DNA from: Isoetes taiwanensis
Lineage: Eukaryota > Streptophyta > Lycopodiopsida > Isoetales > Isoetaceae
DNA length: 64,000 nucleotides
Direction of reading: 5' to 3'
NCBI GenBank assembly: GCA_021234155.1
Contig: JAJEKV010000030.1
Location: forward strand, 8,972,390 to 9,036,389
Every line of letters begins with the position of its first letter. Position 1 is the first letter of the stretch. This document shows, in pieces, positions 13,001-23,491 of the stretch. A model generated the notes under the pieces. It searched no databases and was not told where the DNA came from. It saw nothing but the letters and a program-made list of their open reading frames with translations. The position numbers were made by a program, and so were the translations under genes.

Positions 13001-14665
13001 CTGCACATCCTCAGCAAAATCCTCTTCATCGTTCGTTTGCCTCCTAGAGTAACCATTTGTCCGCAAGAAATTTAGTCTTTCTTCCTCAACTCTAGAGTAC
13101 ATGTCGACAAGGTACTCACATGTCAGCCGTCCTAATTGAAGAAACCTGCTTTCATGTAACAACCGACATCTGTACCATTCTATCTGCGACATATTATAAT
13201 CATTATGTGGGGACCAGCCTAAGGTTCCATGTGGAAAGATCAGTGGGTATTGCAAAGGCTCATATTGCGGATCCAAAATGCTTATGTAGACTTCTTGTGA
13301 GTTTTCGTGCAACCAAAAGACAGCAGTCCTTGGGTTCAGAGTGACCGTGTTATTGGCATGCATAATGGCAGCAACTTCATCCATTGCTACCGTGCCATTT
13401 AGTGTCAACACTGCTGTTTGAAGCCGCATATCTTGCATTCTTCTTATCAATCCACAATATGGATTTATAGCTTCTAGCACGGAAGCTATGCATGCAACCC
13501 AAGTGAATGGAACTCTATATTGTTCTGCTCTTGGATATCTGTCATTACTATCGTGGACATACCAATGTAATGGCTGGTGTGGTTTTGAAACAGGCAACAG
13601 CTGATGGTATGTACGACCCATAAGTGCAATTGACGAAGGCATACTGAGCTCTATGAACTGTCCATCTGCACCAAGAGCCGTGAAGCAAAAGAGATGATTC
13701 ATCTTTCGACTATCGGCACTGAAACCTCGTTCACTATAAATCCGTGCAAGCTCATGATGTAATTCAGGCAATCGCGGCAGTATCCTCTTTCCATTATTAC
13801 AGCAAAAAGCATCATTCTCATTTATAAGCAGAGAGGTGTGACAATGCGGGCAAGCCCTGTTCCATGTAAACATGGCAGCAGTCGAACTTCGCTTACGCTG
13901 CATTCTACTAATTTGTCTTTCCCAATGTTCAACTGCAAAAGGCACTTGGCCCCTGCTCCTAATCCTGGCAGGGCAGGACAAAATTGGCAGTGTTTGAAAC
14001 GACTCAGATGTAGCACCAACCACATGTTCACCTCCTAGCTCACTAGACTCGCCATCCATCACAGCACTCATGGCACAGGCATTCTCAGGAGAGGCATGCG
14101 CTAACTGGATAGCTACTTGACTAGACTCACCTTGATCAGACTGCTGTATAATCCGATCATTATTATTGTAACCCTTTCTTCGCTTACACTCCCTCACAGC
14201 ATTCCTCATATCTTGCTTTCTCTCTTCAGGCAACCTAGCAAACCATTTACGTTTGCATTCATTACGCCGCAATGCCCTTGACATATCAGCCAAACTACAC
14301 GCCTCATTTACATCGCCGGCCTGCGCAATTTGAGCAGCAGTAGGAACTAAAGCGTTCGATGTAATTGCAGGCTGACTAGTACATGTTTCTATTGCGACTT
14401 GTTCACATTCATTACTAACTTCTCCATGCTCACCAGCAATAGATGCTACACCTGATGGCATTCCAGCCTCTAAATGCAATCTTAAATCATTTTGCTCGCA
14501 AAGTCTAGATTGGTTGTAGGCCACCATCCTCTCTCTCATGGCATTCTTCCTCTCTTCTGATAATCTAGCATACCAATTACGTTGATATTCATTCCGTTTC
14601 AACCTTTTCAGATCCTCGGCTGAATATTGCAGGTCTGGATCTAGCTCCTTCTTGCGTCTAGGCAT
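10028..14665 (-). CDS. Helitron Rep-helicase (autonomous-type transposase)
   Basis: An intact 1,545-codon frame encodes a rolling-circle transposase of the Helitron class. The N-terminus has two copies of a basic motif (RLKRNEYQRNWYARLSEERK near residue 21, ALRRNECKRKWFARLPEERK near 130), then a Cys/His zinc-finger-like block (CPHCHTS...CC). The HUH nuclease signature is HVVEFQKRGLPHAHIVL at about 649-665. The Tyr-rich strand YLYTYIYKGVD near 770 fits the catalytic tyrosine region. The Pif1/RecD-like helicase has Walker A GGAGMGKTFLL near 1117, Walker B IIWDEFPMANK near 1197 and a C-terminal motif ending in YTALTRIRRREDVLIL. By family knowledge it nicks and joins single strands at TC and CTRR element ends and unwinds DNA. 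The ATG at 14665 begins MPRRKKELDPD, and no stop interrupts the frame, so the protein may be functional. I could not locate convincing element termini. Confidence 0.95.
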   Translation of the reverse strand: MPRRKKELDPDLQYSAEDLKRLKRNEYQRNWYARLSEERKNAMRERMVAYNQSRLCEQNDLRLHLEAGMPSGVASIAGEHGEVSNECEQVAIETCTSQPAITSNALVPTAAQIAQAGDVNEACSLADMSRALRRNECKRKWFARLPEERKQDMRNAVRECKRRKGYNNNDRIIQQSDQGESSQVAIQLAHASPENACAMSAVMDGESSELGGEHVVGATSESFQTLPILSCPARIRSRGQVPFAVEHWERQISRMQRKRSSTAAMFTWNRACPHCHTSLLINENDAFCCNNGKRILPRLPELHHELARIYSERGFSADSRKMNHLFCFTALGADGQFIELSMPSSIALMGRTYHQLLPVSKPHQPLHWYVHDSNDRYPRAEQYRVPFTWVACIASVLEAINPYCGLIRRMQDMRLQTAVLTLNGTVAMDEVAAIMHANNTVTLNPRTAVFWLHENSQEVYISILDPQYEPLQYPLIFPHGTLGWSPHNDYNMSQIEWYRCRLLHESRFLQLGRLTCEYLVDMYSRVEEERLNFLRTNGYSRRQTNDEEDFAEDVQPGQKVILPSSFLGSRRWSSVQIGDALALARAKGPPSLFVTMTTNPDWPEIRAMLSPGQTAAEIPTVVVRSFHGRLQHAKSLLRSYFGPIVYMIHVVEFQKRGLPHAHIVLKTARDIPLEMVDRLISAQVPSDSELAEKVRKYMMHRHSARCQKDGVCCWGYPREITSRTHLNSKGYVQYRRTTEEDRWVVSYSPFLLSQLDCHVNVDIAASVQIFMYLYTYIYKGVDKVQYRVETEGTSRNEIDDYVNARYLSSTEATWRIFCFHITEKHPAVKCLPVHLQERRGVSRRRINTASLLDRYFLRPDAPEFCNLSYVEYFEGYTLIPVTSMREENDEQASNEHLELSRPALARNVVRKQRNRDVVCRIRLVMPHEGEIFYLRQLLLHRAARTWDDLKIYNGRVYDTYQETLTAMGLLQDGTEPIITMEEAIASLQTPSQLRFLFTLLILDGAPALQMWSKFRDNLIHDFHASEDSDVTLAVQQALVSIESVLKQHGKTVTDFGLPPITMHSHLVLQELRKFPQHNLYLEHARQRRTQMNERQAEIYDLVTMIADNGEAERPIFIDGGAGMGKTFLLNSVCFHVRAHRRIVLPCGTTALAGLQYPGGKTTHCLFQITVTENNIGVQSTIIPSSNKAKLLLEANVIIWDEFPMANKAVIEAVNMLLQQICQNNRPFGGKCFIAAGDFRQIAPIVQGSGRHATWNASVKSSEIWSAFSIHRLNQPIRNASDLELIQCVASIGENWASNTVTLDLFRTTTSIDDAREFLFPPEVLARPALCESRAFLTSLNVNVDAFNKTILDRLHGIGRKYFSYNSITENDRVIHNSAHAENDFLHSYEHPTLPAHILHLKEGAICRIMRLLDADKGLVKNARVVIHKLYQRYVTVRLLGVESTSPDCIHPISRSDFFHQPQNAAFTIHRRQLPLRLAYSTTFHSCLGLTLDKIVLDLRSNVFAHGQLYTALTRIRRREDVLILHDNPSDCVKTRNVVFKELLLS

Positions 14666-15436
14666 CTTAATTGCAGTTAACTAACGCCGAAGCAAGACAT
14701 TGCACCTAACAAAGACACCACAGATGCATCATGTCTTTTCTCTGATATGTCAATAGCACAAGCTATGATGCCTCTTGAACCCATCAAATAATTCAAAGGC
14801 ATAATTACATGCAGGGTATTAATCCATGAAGAAGAACGAGCAGTCGTAACAGGGTATCAATACCGGAACGCATATCCAAAAAAAAAAAAAACTTGCAACT
14901 CCTATTTCACTGTCGACTGCTCTATCCAACAATAAAAACACAAGGGAAGACCTTACCTCCTATCATTTTGCTCGCAAAGTCTAGATTGGTTGTAGGCCAC
15001 CATCCTCTCTCTCATGGCATTCTTCCTCTCTTCTGATAATCTAGCATACCAATTACGTTGATATTCATTCCGTTTCAACCTTTTCAGATCCTCGGCTGAA
15101 TATTGCAGGTCTGGATCTAGCTCCTTCTTGCGTCTAGGCATCTTAATTGCAGTTAACTAACGCCGAAGCAAGACATTGCACCTAACAAAGACACCACAGA
15201 TGCATCATGTCTTTTCTCTGATATGTCAATAGCACAAGCTATGATGCCTCTTGAACCCATCAAATAATTCAAAGGCATAATTACATGCAGGGTATTAATC
15301 CATGAAGAAGAACGAGCAGTCGTAACAGGGTATCAATACCGGAACGCATATCCAAAAAAAAAAAAACTTGCAACTCCTATTTCACTGTCGACTGCTCTAT
15401 CCAACAATAAAAACACAAGGGAAGACCTTACCTCCT
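14486..15436. repeat. Tandem duplication of the Helitron gene 5' end (476 + 475 bases)
   Basis: Bases 14486-14961 recur at 14962-15436 almost perfectly; the one difference I see is the length of an A run (14 versus 13). The unit holds the start codon and first 60 or so codons of the Rep-helicase plus about 300 upstream bases. The outer copy carries a second ATG at 15141 and a 62-codon frame that stops at 14953, where it meets the inner copy. The near identity implies a recent event. It duplicates whatever promoter lies in the 300-base leader. Confidence 0.92.
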
Positions 15437-15656
15437 GGATTAGCAACTGGAATCGTTCCTGCAGTGGCCTGAGAAATCGATCGAGCATCAGCAATAGTCG
15501 ACACCTCCTCTGAACTCATAACTTAGCCTTCCAAAAAATTTTGCACTAACCTTGTCTCCGATGTGATGAATGTCGTAGCAGTCGTGTCTCCAGCAGCCAA
15601 CAATTATGAGCAGCCAACAATTATGGCCGCTATTACCTCTATGGCTTCCGCATGAA
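15437..15656. other. Short spacer upstream of the Helitron gene
   Basis: Nothing recognisable is present except a short direct repeat of AGCAGCCAACAATTATG at about 15594 and 15610. The Helitron 5' terminus may lie here or beyond, but no unambiguous TC boundary was seen. Confidence 0.4.
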
Positions 15657-16201
15657 GCCTATGCCCATCATATCTCCTTTTCATTTTGCTCCACTATGTC
15701 ATTTTGATGCAGGCACGACCACAGGGGTGCAAGCATGTAGACCCTCCATTTCCAATCGGACGACTGGTGTCAATCTTTATAGCATGGTTACGCCTTATTC
15801 TCAAAAAATTGCAATTTCCTTGCACCTTCTCGAAGAAATCTGAGGGCTAGAATTGTTCCCTACCCTTTTGAATCTGACGGTCTAGAATCATGGGGCATTC
15901 CCCATGACATTTTGATGCCCATGAATGGATTTCTATGAGGTGGGACATTAAACTCTATATAGCATGGCTACACCTTCCTCAAAAAATTACAATTTCCTTG
16001 CACCTTCTTGAAGAAATCCGACGGCTACAATTATGCCCTCCCCATTGAATCTGACGGTCTAGACTCATGGGGCATCCCCCCCATGACATTTTGGTGCCCA
16101 TGCATGAATTCCTACGAGGTGGCGGCATCATGGCCCTCCATCTCCAATCGGACGGTCGGCATTAATATCTATATAGCATGGGTACATCCTTTCCTGGGAC
16201 A
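15657..16201. repeat. Diverged tandem repeat with CGGACGGTC-type words
   Basis: Two to three imperfect copies of a roughly 180-210-base unit follow each other. Shared phrases are TGACATTTTGATGCCCATG (15902, 16083, related at 15694), CAATTTCCTTGCACCTTCT (15809, 15989) and AATCTGACGGTCTAGA (15870, 16048). A related phrase occurs near 57030. No gene is supported. Confidence 0.75.
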
Positions 16202-16214
16202 CATAGAATAAGTT

Positions 16215-16235
16215 TATATATATAATGATATATAA

Positions 16236-16292
<57 letters not shown>
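16215..16292. repeat. (TA)n microsatellite
   Basis: TA tract with a few interruptions (ATATAATGATATATAATG at the left, ACATATA near the right). No coding value. Confidence 0.95.
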
Positions 16293-16294
<2 letters not shown>

Positions 16295-19200
16295 AATTGG
16301 CTGTCTCAGGGCTGTACTTTCATAGCCTAGAATAGTGGAAAGCTCCCCAGCTCCACTTCTGATATGGGTGGGAAGCTCCTTATGCTAGTTGCCAGTTGCC
16401 ACTGCCTAAGCATAGGCTTTTTCCATAATCTTACAAAATCTGAGAGATACTAATACTTTGAGTGCAATTTATTTGCATAATATATCTAAGATCTATTTGG
16501 CCTTAAGTTCAATTTGGCCATGCCTTTAATGTGGCCTTGACATTTGATTCGGGCCTAGGAATGCTTAAAGTGGAATAAAAGTGGTGCAGAATAATTTTCA
16601 AAATTTAAATTTTGAGCTCTATGGTTCCATGGCCAAACTACTTGGTATCCAATGGAATAAGTGGAAATGCATGTTGGAATATTTGTTTCAATGGCTAAAC
16701 TAGCGTGAAAATACATGTACAAGATGTTGACTTGCTAAAAAAGCAAGGTACATATAATAATGCAATAAATTGGGTGCATAATATGCAAAAATGCAAAAGG
16801 CACCATGGTCAACTTGGCTATGGTACGTGTAAATTTTATAAAGGCATATAATGTTGGGACATGCCATGCTTGCCAAGTGTTGGCTTTTGTAAAAAGTTTT
16901 GCATGCATGAACCTACATGCATGATACGACATCTTTAAGCTTTAGGCTTTAAGCTATAGCATGATACGGCATCTATATGATATGATGTCTTGTTTCTATG
17001 GGACAAAAATTTGAAGATATTCTTTGCCCGTATGGCATGAAAATTAACAATGGTTAATTTGTGGCCTTTGAAAACTCGCTTTCAAGCAGAGGCTAGGTCA
17101 AAAATAGATCCTATTTGTGAGCTTGGCTCTCTGAAGACAAGCATTATCTGTTAATAATTGGTTTTACGTTATCTGGTAAATGTTAAAACTTGGAAATTAT
17201 TTTTTATTAAAAAATAGGGGCTTTTTTGGGAAATCGATTGAGGGTTTACGAACCCTAATCCAGCAGAACCATTGGAGCCGCATGCATGCCTACCGGCTAC
17301 TTGAATCCATATTCAGGGAGGCCGAAACAGGCACTCAGCATTCGGATCTGCATGTGATTGCATACTATCTGGTAGCCAAGTACAGAAAAAATGATTCTCG
17401 AATCTGTTGGCTGCAGCCGAATATGGCAGAATTCTTGATATGCACTTGGTTGTATCAGAGATGCATCGAAAATACCAAGGCATAGATGGGCTCTTCTATT
17501 TTTAGGGCTCATAATACAGTTTCGAATTTGCCTTGTGTCGAATTTGTTGCTGTAAGTTCTTCTTGGGATGATACAGATGCATAACACCTGTTTGAATGCC
17601 GCATATGGCAGTATCTATTTGAGTTTTTCTTTAAACAGCCGTGTCAGGGTTGCCATATCCAGTCTTGTTGGCCAAGGCACATATTCAAAGCAGCATTGTT
17701 GCTTTTGTTATTCAAAGAGCCAGGATAATGGATGGCTAATCACAGATTCTGCAAATACACAGCTTTAGATGTGCAGAGGTATGCATTTATCTGCAGTTAA
17801 AATTTTTATTTAGAAAGATACACAATGGCTTACGAATTTATCAAGGCTTTATCTGTTACAAATTGATGGATGTAAAAAGATTGGTTCATTCTTTGCCATT
17901 GCCAATATTAGGCTGGTCGAATTCGTTAAAATGGCTACTTGGATATGCCATGAGGTATTATCTATTCTCTGTACTATTTGATAAGCAATGGCAGAGCACC
18001 AAAACATTTGTTTGCTTTTATCATCATTATTATTGCTGTTCCTGTAAGATAATTGTGGCTACTTAGCAAGACACAGAACTGGCCATGTATGTGTAGGTTT
18101 TGGTTGTACCTAAAGCCTAGCTACAAAATGATTAAGGATGTGGCCTGCGGCTTAAAACTAGCATTGACTTTCCAATAGAGATGAAAATGAGGTATCGATT
18201 TGTTGTGGCTAGTCTGCCTTGTTCTATTCTGGAAAGTTGAGCATAAATCATGGCTGTGATTTGTGCTATAATAGATATTTAAATTATTTCTAACTTATTG
18301 GAAAAAATCATGTTGCATTTTTAACAGAGCACTTAATGGATATGGCGAAACCTACTGATTACTATGCTTCGAATACGTGGAAGCATAGGCTCAACTTCTA
18401 ATTTGTGGAGGCTTATAGCGAATAATCAGTTGCACACTTATGATATGTGGTGGATGAATATCAGGTTAGAAAAGACCATATGTTCCATATGTCCAGGAAA
18501 TTCTTTAAGATGCCTTAGTGTATGAAAATGCAAAGGCATGGCTATTAGTATTCTAAAATAGCAGGATTCAATTCTGAACACAAATATGACTCTAAATTGA
18601 GGGATATAATTCTGAATAAAAGAGGCCAGTATGATTTATGGGTGCATTCATATGGTCTTGTCGAAATGGTACTTGTGATAGTATGCTTAATGAATAAGCA
18701 ATATGCATCTGCTTTTTTGTGTTTCTAAGCTAATGGCTGAAGCTAGAAATTAATAGAGGCATGTTGCACCATGTCTATACTTGGGGTGCGTAAAAATTAT
18801 AAGTTTGACTAACATGTGACAAGTCCTTTGATTGGATTTGAAAACATCTCACGTTATAATTCCATCTTTCTTGTTAATGTTTTCCCTGGGCAAAAGGATA
18901 CAATTGGTGATCAGTGATAAACTGAGAGACCCAATGTACCTTTTGGCCCTTGCACATTTACCGTTTTCACGCTAATTGTGTATTGATTGGCTGCAGGTAC
19001 GGGTCTCTCCTCCAATTGTCTCTTCTTTTGCTAGCATGGTTGCAGTTAACATGGAAGTCTATGGAATAACCAAGAACAATTGTAACTGTGTACTGTACGT
19101 CTACACTTTATAGATTATTGTTTTTGGTATACACAATTAATTCATTAAGTATTCTACTTTGCATTTTAATTGCTTAGTTTTATGATACTTCTTAAAACTT

Positions 19201-19896
19201 TGTCGCTACTACTTTGCATTGAGGAAGCGTGGTTTTGGGACTTGAGAAATCAGTCTTCTACCGTGTGACTTTAAGTGTTAAGTGGTTAGATTAATTTTAT
19301 GACAAGTAAGATTATATAGCACTAGTACTTTGAATTGCGGGTATTTTGCAACCACTTTTCATTAAGAATACATGGTTTTGGGGCTTGAGAAATCAGTCCT
19401 CTACTAGGTAGCCATATTAAATACAAACAACGTTCAGAATTGAATGCACTAATTTCGATGAAATGCACTTCAGAAGGAATGTTCCAAAGATTCCCCTGAA
19501 AACAAGAAATTTCTTGCTATTTTGTGGTAGTATTGATAATTTAGACATTTTTACAAATTTTTGTACCCTATTTTGGGTTTGTGTGAAAACTTGAAGGCAT
19601 ATTTTTTTTGTTTTTAACCTAAATTGGAACAACAAAATATAGAAGAAAAAAATAAAAAAGCACGCTAACTCATAATGGTAGTAGAATGAAAATATCTCAA
19701 ATCTATAAAGTAAGAGACGTGACGCACAAAGTAGTTTTAAATAGAATTTTATAAGAGATACTACAAAAGTTATACAAAACATATTAATTATGAAATGTAG
19801 CATGACTTTGCAACTATCAAGAATAGACTATATCTTGAAAATAACTGTTATCGAACGCAATGTGACTTTGCTGCTAGTACATGATCTATCTCATCG
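16293..19896. other. Gene-free region
   Basis: No gene is supported. A 101-codon plus-strand frame at 17180-17485 has no domain that I recognise, although an AACCCTAA-type leader precedes part of it. A weakly conserved direct repeat (TGGTTTTGGGACTTGAGAAA at about 19231 and a close variant at about 19374) is visible. The rest is AT-rich DNA without features. Confidence 0.45.
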
Positions 19897-20577
19897 TCAG
19901 ATTCGTTGACACCAATGGTCGGTATTATCACTGTTTGTGTCTAGTGCCTCGTTGTCAGAGGTGGATGTGCTGGAATGGTCCTCCTCATCACTGTCCACTA
20001 GTGAAATGTCATCTTCTCTGTTAGCAATATTGTCAACTTGTTTTGACGTCTCACATAGATCACAAGCAGATTTTAGTAGCCTTTTAGTAGTCTCGCGCAG
20101 TCTGTTGTTGGCTTTGAGGGTAAAGTCATATGCAAGGATTTTTACTTCTGAGAGATGAAGCATATCCATTCTTGCTGTGCTTCTTGCTCTTTTGCCTCTG
20201 TTGGATTTCATGATCTCAAAGTTATACCGTCCAACAAATGCATTTTTTGATGTAGTTCTCATCCAATGCACCTTTAATTGTGTGGGTAATCCCTCCTCGC
20301 AAACAACATCAAGGAGTTTTGCCAACCAAAACATTCGGCCTTCCTCATCATCGTCAGCCAAAACAACAACTAGCATTCCCTTTTGTATTTCTGAAGTATT
20401 TCCAGATATTCTAGCTTCTTGCTGTACTGTTCTTCTAGGGCCTGTGTACAGTACACGACCTTCTTCGTCTGAGCTGAGAACTTGTTCAACTTCGTCTACT
20501 GCTACATCATCAGTTGCAAGCATATGAGATCTTTTCTCTGGCCACCGGAATGCAATTGTTGTTGGCCCTAATGCCAT
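19897..20577 (-). CDS. Hypothetical protein with a possible SH3/BAH-like fold
   Basis: A 226-codon frame starts at an ATG at 20577. After a variable N-terminus comes GMLVVVLADDDEEGRMFWLAKLLDV (residues about 67-91), a short spacer, then LKVHWM and NAFVGRYNFE. This pattern (a strand, FWLAKL, then LKVHWM) resembles the small beta-barrel seen in BAH, Tudor or chromo-like domains and in proteins tied to plant mobile elements. It continues with a basic helical region and an acidic, Ser-rich tail (LVDSDEEDHSSTSTSDNE). Function is unknown. It may be a gene, or the last exon of an element-encoded protein. The frame is intact, and five palindromic TATAAATTTATA-type motifs lie upstream of the start (20643-20875). 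Confidence 0.5.
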   Translation of the reverse strand: MALGPTTIAFRWPEKRSHMLATDDVAVDEVEQVLSSDEEGRVLYTGPRRTVQQEARISGNTSEIQKGMLVVVLADDDEEGRMFWLAKLLDVVCEEGLPTQLKVHWMRTTSKNAFVGRYNFEIMKSNRGKRARSTARMDMLHLSEVKILAYDFTLKANNRLRETTKRLLKSACDLCETSKQVDNIANREDDISLVDSDEEDHSSTSTSDNEALDTNSDNTDHWCQRI

Positions 20578-20642
20578 CTTTTGCAGAAGGTTCCTTCTTA
20601 AATTTTAACTTGTACCTTTGAGGTTCTCAAGAAAAAGTTTGT

Positions 20643-20875
20643 GGTACGAATTTATACCGTGGTGGTATTAATTTATACCATCATCTATTGTTGAATGTTT
20701 ACTAGCACAACATTAAGGCATTGACACCCTTAAGAAGTAGAAGGCGGTATAAATTCATACCGTCTCTTCCACTAGAGAGAGTAAAAGCGGGATTAATTTA
20801 TCCCAAAAAGTGCAATTCTAGAAGTTTCTCGGTCTTAAATTAGAAGGCAAAAGTTGTGCGGTATAAATTTATATG
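20643..20875. promoter_or_regulatory. Cluster of five palindromic GGTATAAATTTATACC-like motifs
   Basis: Variants of one 16-base palindrome occur at 20643-20658, 20664-20679, 20746-20761, 20789-20804 (GGGATTAATTTATCCC) and 20860-20875. They lie in the 300 bases upstream of the minus-strand gene at 20577. Dyad symmetry and clustering suggest binding sites for a dimeric protein (inference); several also hold TATA-like words. Confidence 0.5.
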
Positions 20876-20879
20876 GGTT

Positions 20880-22718
20880 ACTTTCCTTTCTCAAAATTCT
20901 ATCCTTAAATAAACATTTTAATGGCTTTTCGTAACTACAAAATTGCAGCTTTTTATCTTTGCTAGCATTTTGGACGTTGTTGGCCAACAACAACCGTCCT
21001 TTTATTTGCTTTTTATTGCTGGTTATCCAATCAAATTAGATTTGAACTGAATGATAAAGTCGAATGCATAGGGTTAGGGCGCAGTAGGGCGGCGGTGGCC
21101 GCCGCCCGAGCAGAGGTTTTTTCTTCGATTCTAAGGCGAGGCTGGAGGTGCAGCGCATCCTTGCAACCATGATGATTATGCTCTCTTGTTGCTGGTAATC
21201 TGTGTGGTTTCATTTATGTCTTAGAACAGATTTGGATGTGGAAAGATAAGGCCGATATCTTCGCTTTTATCTCTGTTCTTAGTTTATTTAAGCCATAGTG
21301 TAGATCAGATTTCTTGTTGATGAAGGGACCAGCATTTTTGTGGACGTAATATTGGATGATGTCTGCCGTAGTGCATATGGCCAGGTCTTCAGGATGGATG
21401 TGTGGAGCTTATGTTATGGTGATTGCCATGGCATTCTGCAGACCCTATCTGGTATCCATAAAGGTTTTATGCACCTGCTTGGTAAATGCTGCTCTCATCT
21501 TTCAGTCTCAGGCTTTGGTTCAGAAGGCTCTGTCACTAGCTGTGATATCATATTAGAATCTACCCGCACCACTGCGGTATGGGCCTGCACTCATTGCAGG
21601 GTCCTGGTTGGTTCAGTTGTGATGCTTATAGCTGGTATGGTGGTGACTTCGATTGGGTGAAAGCATTCAGAGGCTTAGGTATTGCTAGAGCAGTTTTTGT
21701 TAAGTTGTTTTGAAGCCCTGTGTTTTTGTGGGGTTCCTTCTATATGGTTCTTGTTTGGTGGCATACTTTAAGATTTTCTTACAGCTTGGCAGTTTTAGTA
21801 TTAAGTTTGTCTTTGCATTTTCGTTTGGCTGGTGCTTTTCCTACTCTTGCAAAAGCGCCGTCTTAACATCTCCACGGCTGCATGCTCTTCCATTCATTTG
21901 CTGTAGATCACGATGTCGTCGAAGAGAATTGATCAGGGAATAAATTACTAATCCCATATTTTAGATTAGCCTAAATAACTTTGGCTAAAGTAGCAAAACA
22001 TTGATCACCAAAGTTTCTTTATTTTGGCTAATCTTTATTAATTTTTTATCTCCCACTTTCTTATGTTTGGCTAGATTTTGAACATTTTTATATGCAAAGT
22101 TTCTATCATTTGGCTATTTTTGCACAAAATCAAGACCACAATTTAGCAAAAGAAAGGCGCAAATTTTTTATTTTTGTTTTTCTTTCATGAACAAATTTTC
22201 AAATGTATCTAGTTATATCCTATGAAAGAATTTAACTTGTATGAATTGGAAATGAAAATACGGATAATCAATCATTTCTTAGTTCTTAAACTGAATGAAA
22301 GAACAAATATGGGGTTCTTATAACGACAACAATTAAGGATGTTTTTTACTTCAAGTCAAAATTAATTTTAATCTCAGAATATCATAGTTTTATTATAGCA
22401 TAAAATGAAACAACTTCGAAAGCTCCTTCTTTCTGTCGCCAGCATCTATGCACGACTTCTTTCCATGACATGTACCTTCATAATATAACATTTTAGCATA
22501 TTTAAATCAGAATATTAACATGTGAAAAATCAGCAAAGTAAGACGCCCAAAAATCAGCAAATGGCATGCTCAAAATCTGAAAATTATATGTTTTATATGA
22601 GAAAAACAAAGTGTTTAAAAATCAGCAAGTTGACATGCTTAAAATCAGAAAATTAAATGTGAAAATCAGCGAAATAAAGTTTTTGCAAACCAACATATAT
22701 TACCTTGTCAAGTTGAAG
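20880..22718. other. Gene-free region with a small GC-rich patch
   Basis: Short plus-strand frames at 21340-21660 and 21710-21943 lack recognisable domains. A GC-rich patch (GGCGGCGGTGGCCGCCGCC) lies at about 21089-21107. The part from 21950 to 22718 is very AT-rich and may include the 3' flank of the hAT element. No terminal inverted repeat was identified. Confidence 0.45.
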
Positions 22719-23420
22719 CTACTTTTGAAGAGTGAACAAGGGTCTCATGTCAACTGTTTGATCAGTATTTGGGACAATGCTCTCAACCTGCACATTTCTA
22801 ATACTTGCATGTTCACCTTCACCAATATGCAACTTACTAACTCCCCTCCGCTTGCATTCTTCATTCCAAAGTTGAAATGCATTCTCATATGGGAAGTTAT
22901 AGAGGTCATAGTCACATGCATATACTCGCAACGTAGCATCCAAGTTTGAATCAAGTCTATTCCGGAGCTTATTCTTCACAAATGTCAACGTGGAAAAACA
23001 TCTTTCATCTTGGACACTACCTAAAACCATGCAAAGGCACAACTCTGCAAGCCTAAAATATTCAGAAATTGCTTCACGTAGCACAGCATTAGTGGCAAGC
23101 TTTTGCCATAAACGTGTGACAGCACCAATTTTCAACGGATCCTCTAAGTATGGAAACTGCCTATACATTGTATCCCCAAAGAGAGGAGCTTGAATGGTCA
23201 ATTTCTCATAATCTAAAATTCCATCAATGCTTCTTTGGCTAACCATTCTTTTACAACAAAAAAATTTCTCTATTACCTCCATCTTTGCTGCAAATTTTCT
23301 AAAAACAACCACTTCAGAGGTATCATTATTCCAAAAATGAGAAAAGACAACTCCAATTGCATCCAAAAGCTCATCTGGTGGAAAGCGAGATCGAAGCTCA
23401 TCTGATAAAGCATTTGCAAC

Positions 23421-23491
23421 CTATATACCAATAATGAATCAATGTAACTATATTGGTCAAGAAAGAAATGATAAAAATATGTCATACTCAC
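23421..23491 (-). other. 71-base intron in the hAT gene
   Basis: The donor CAG|GTGAGT follows codons for HEMKQ, and the acceptor TATATAG|GTT leads into VANALSDELRSRFPPDELL. Removing it joins two blocks in frame that are contiguous in hAT proteins. Length and borders are typical for plants. Confidence 0.85.

Noticed and set aside
10320-14038. Short frames opposite the Helitron gene
   Set aside because: They are shadows of the 1,545-codon frame on the other strand.
17180-17485. 101-codon plus-strand frame
   Set aside because: No domain, no splice context, and an antisense frame of similar length.
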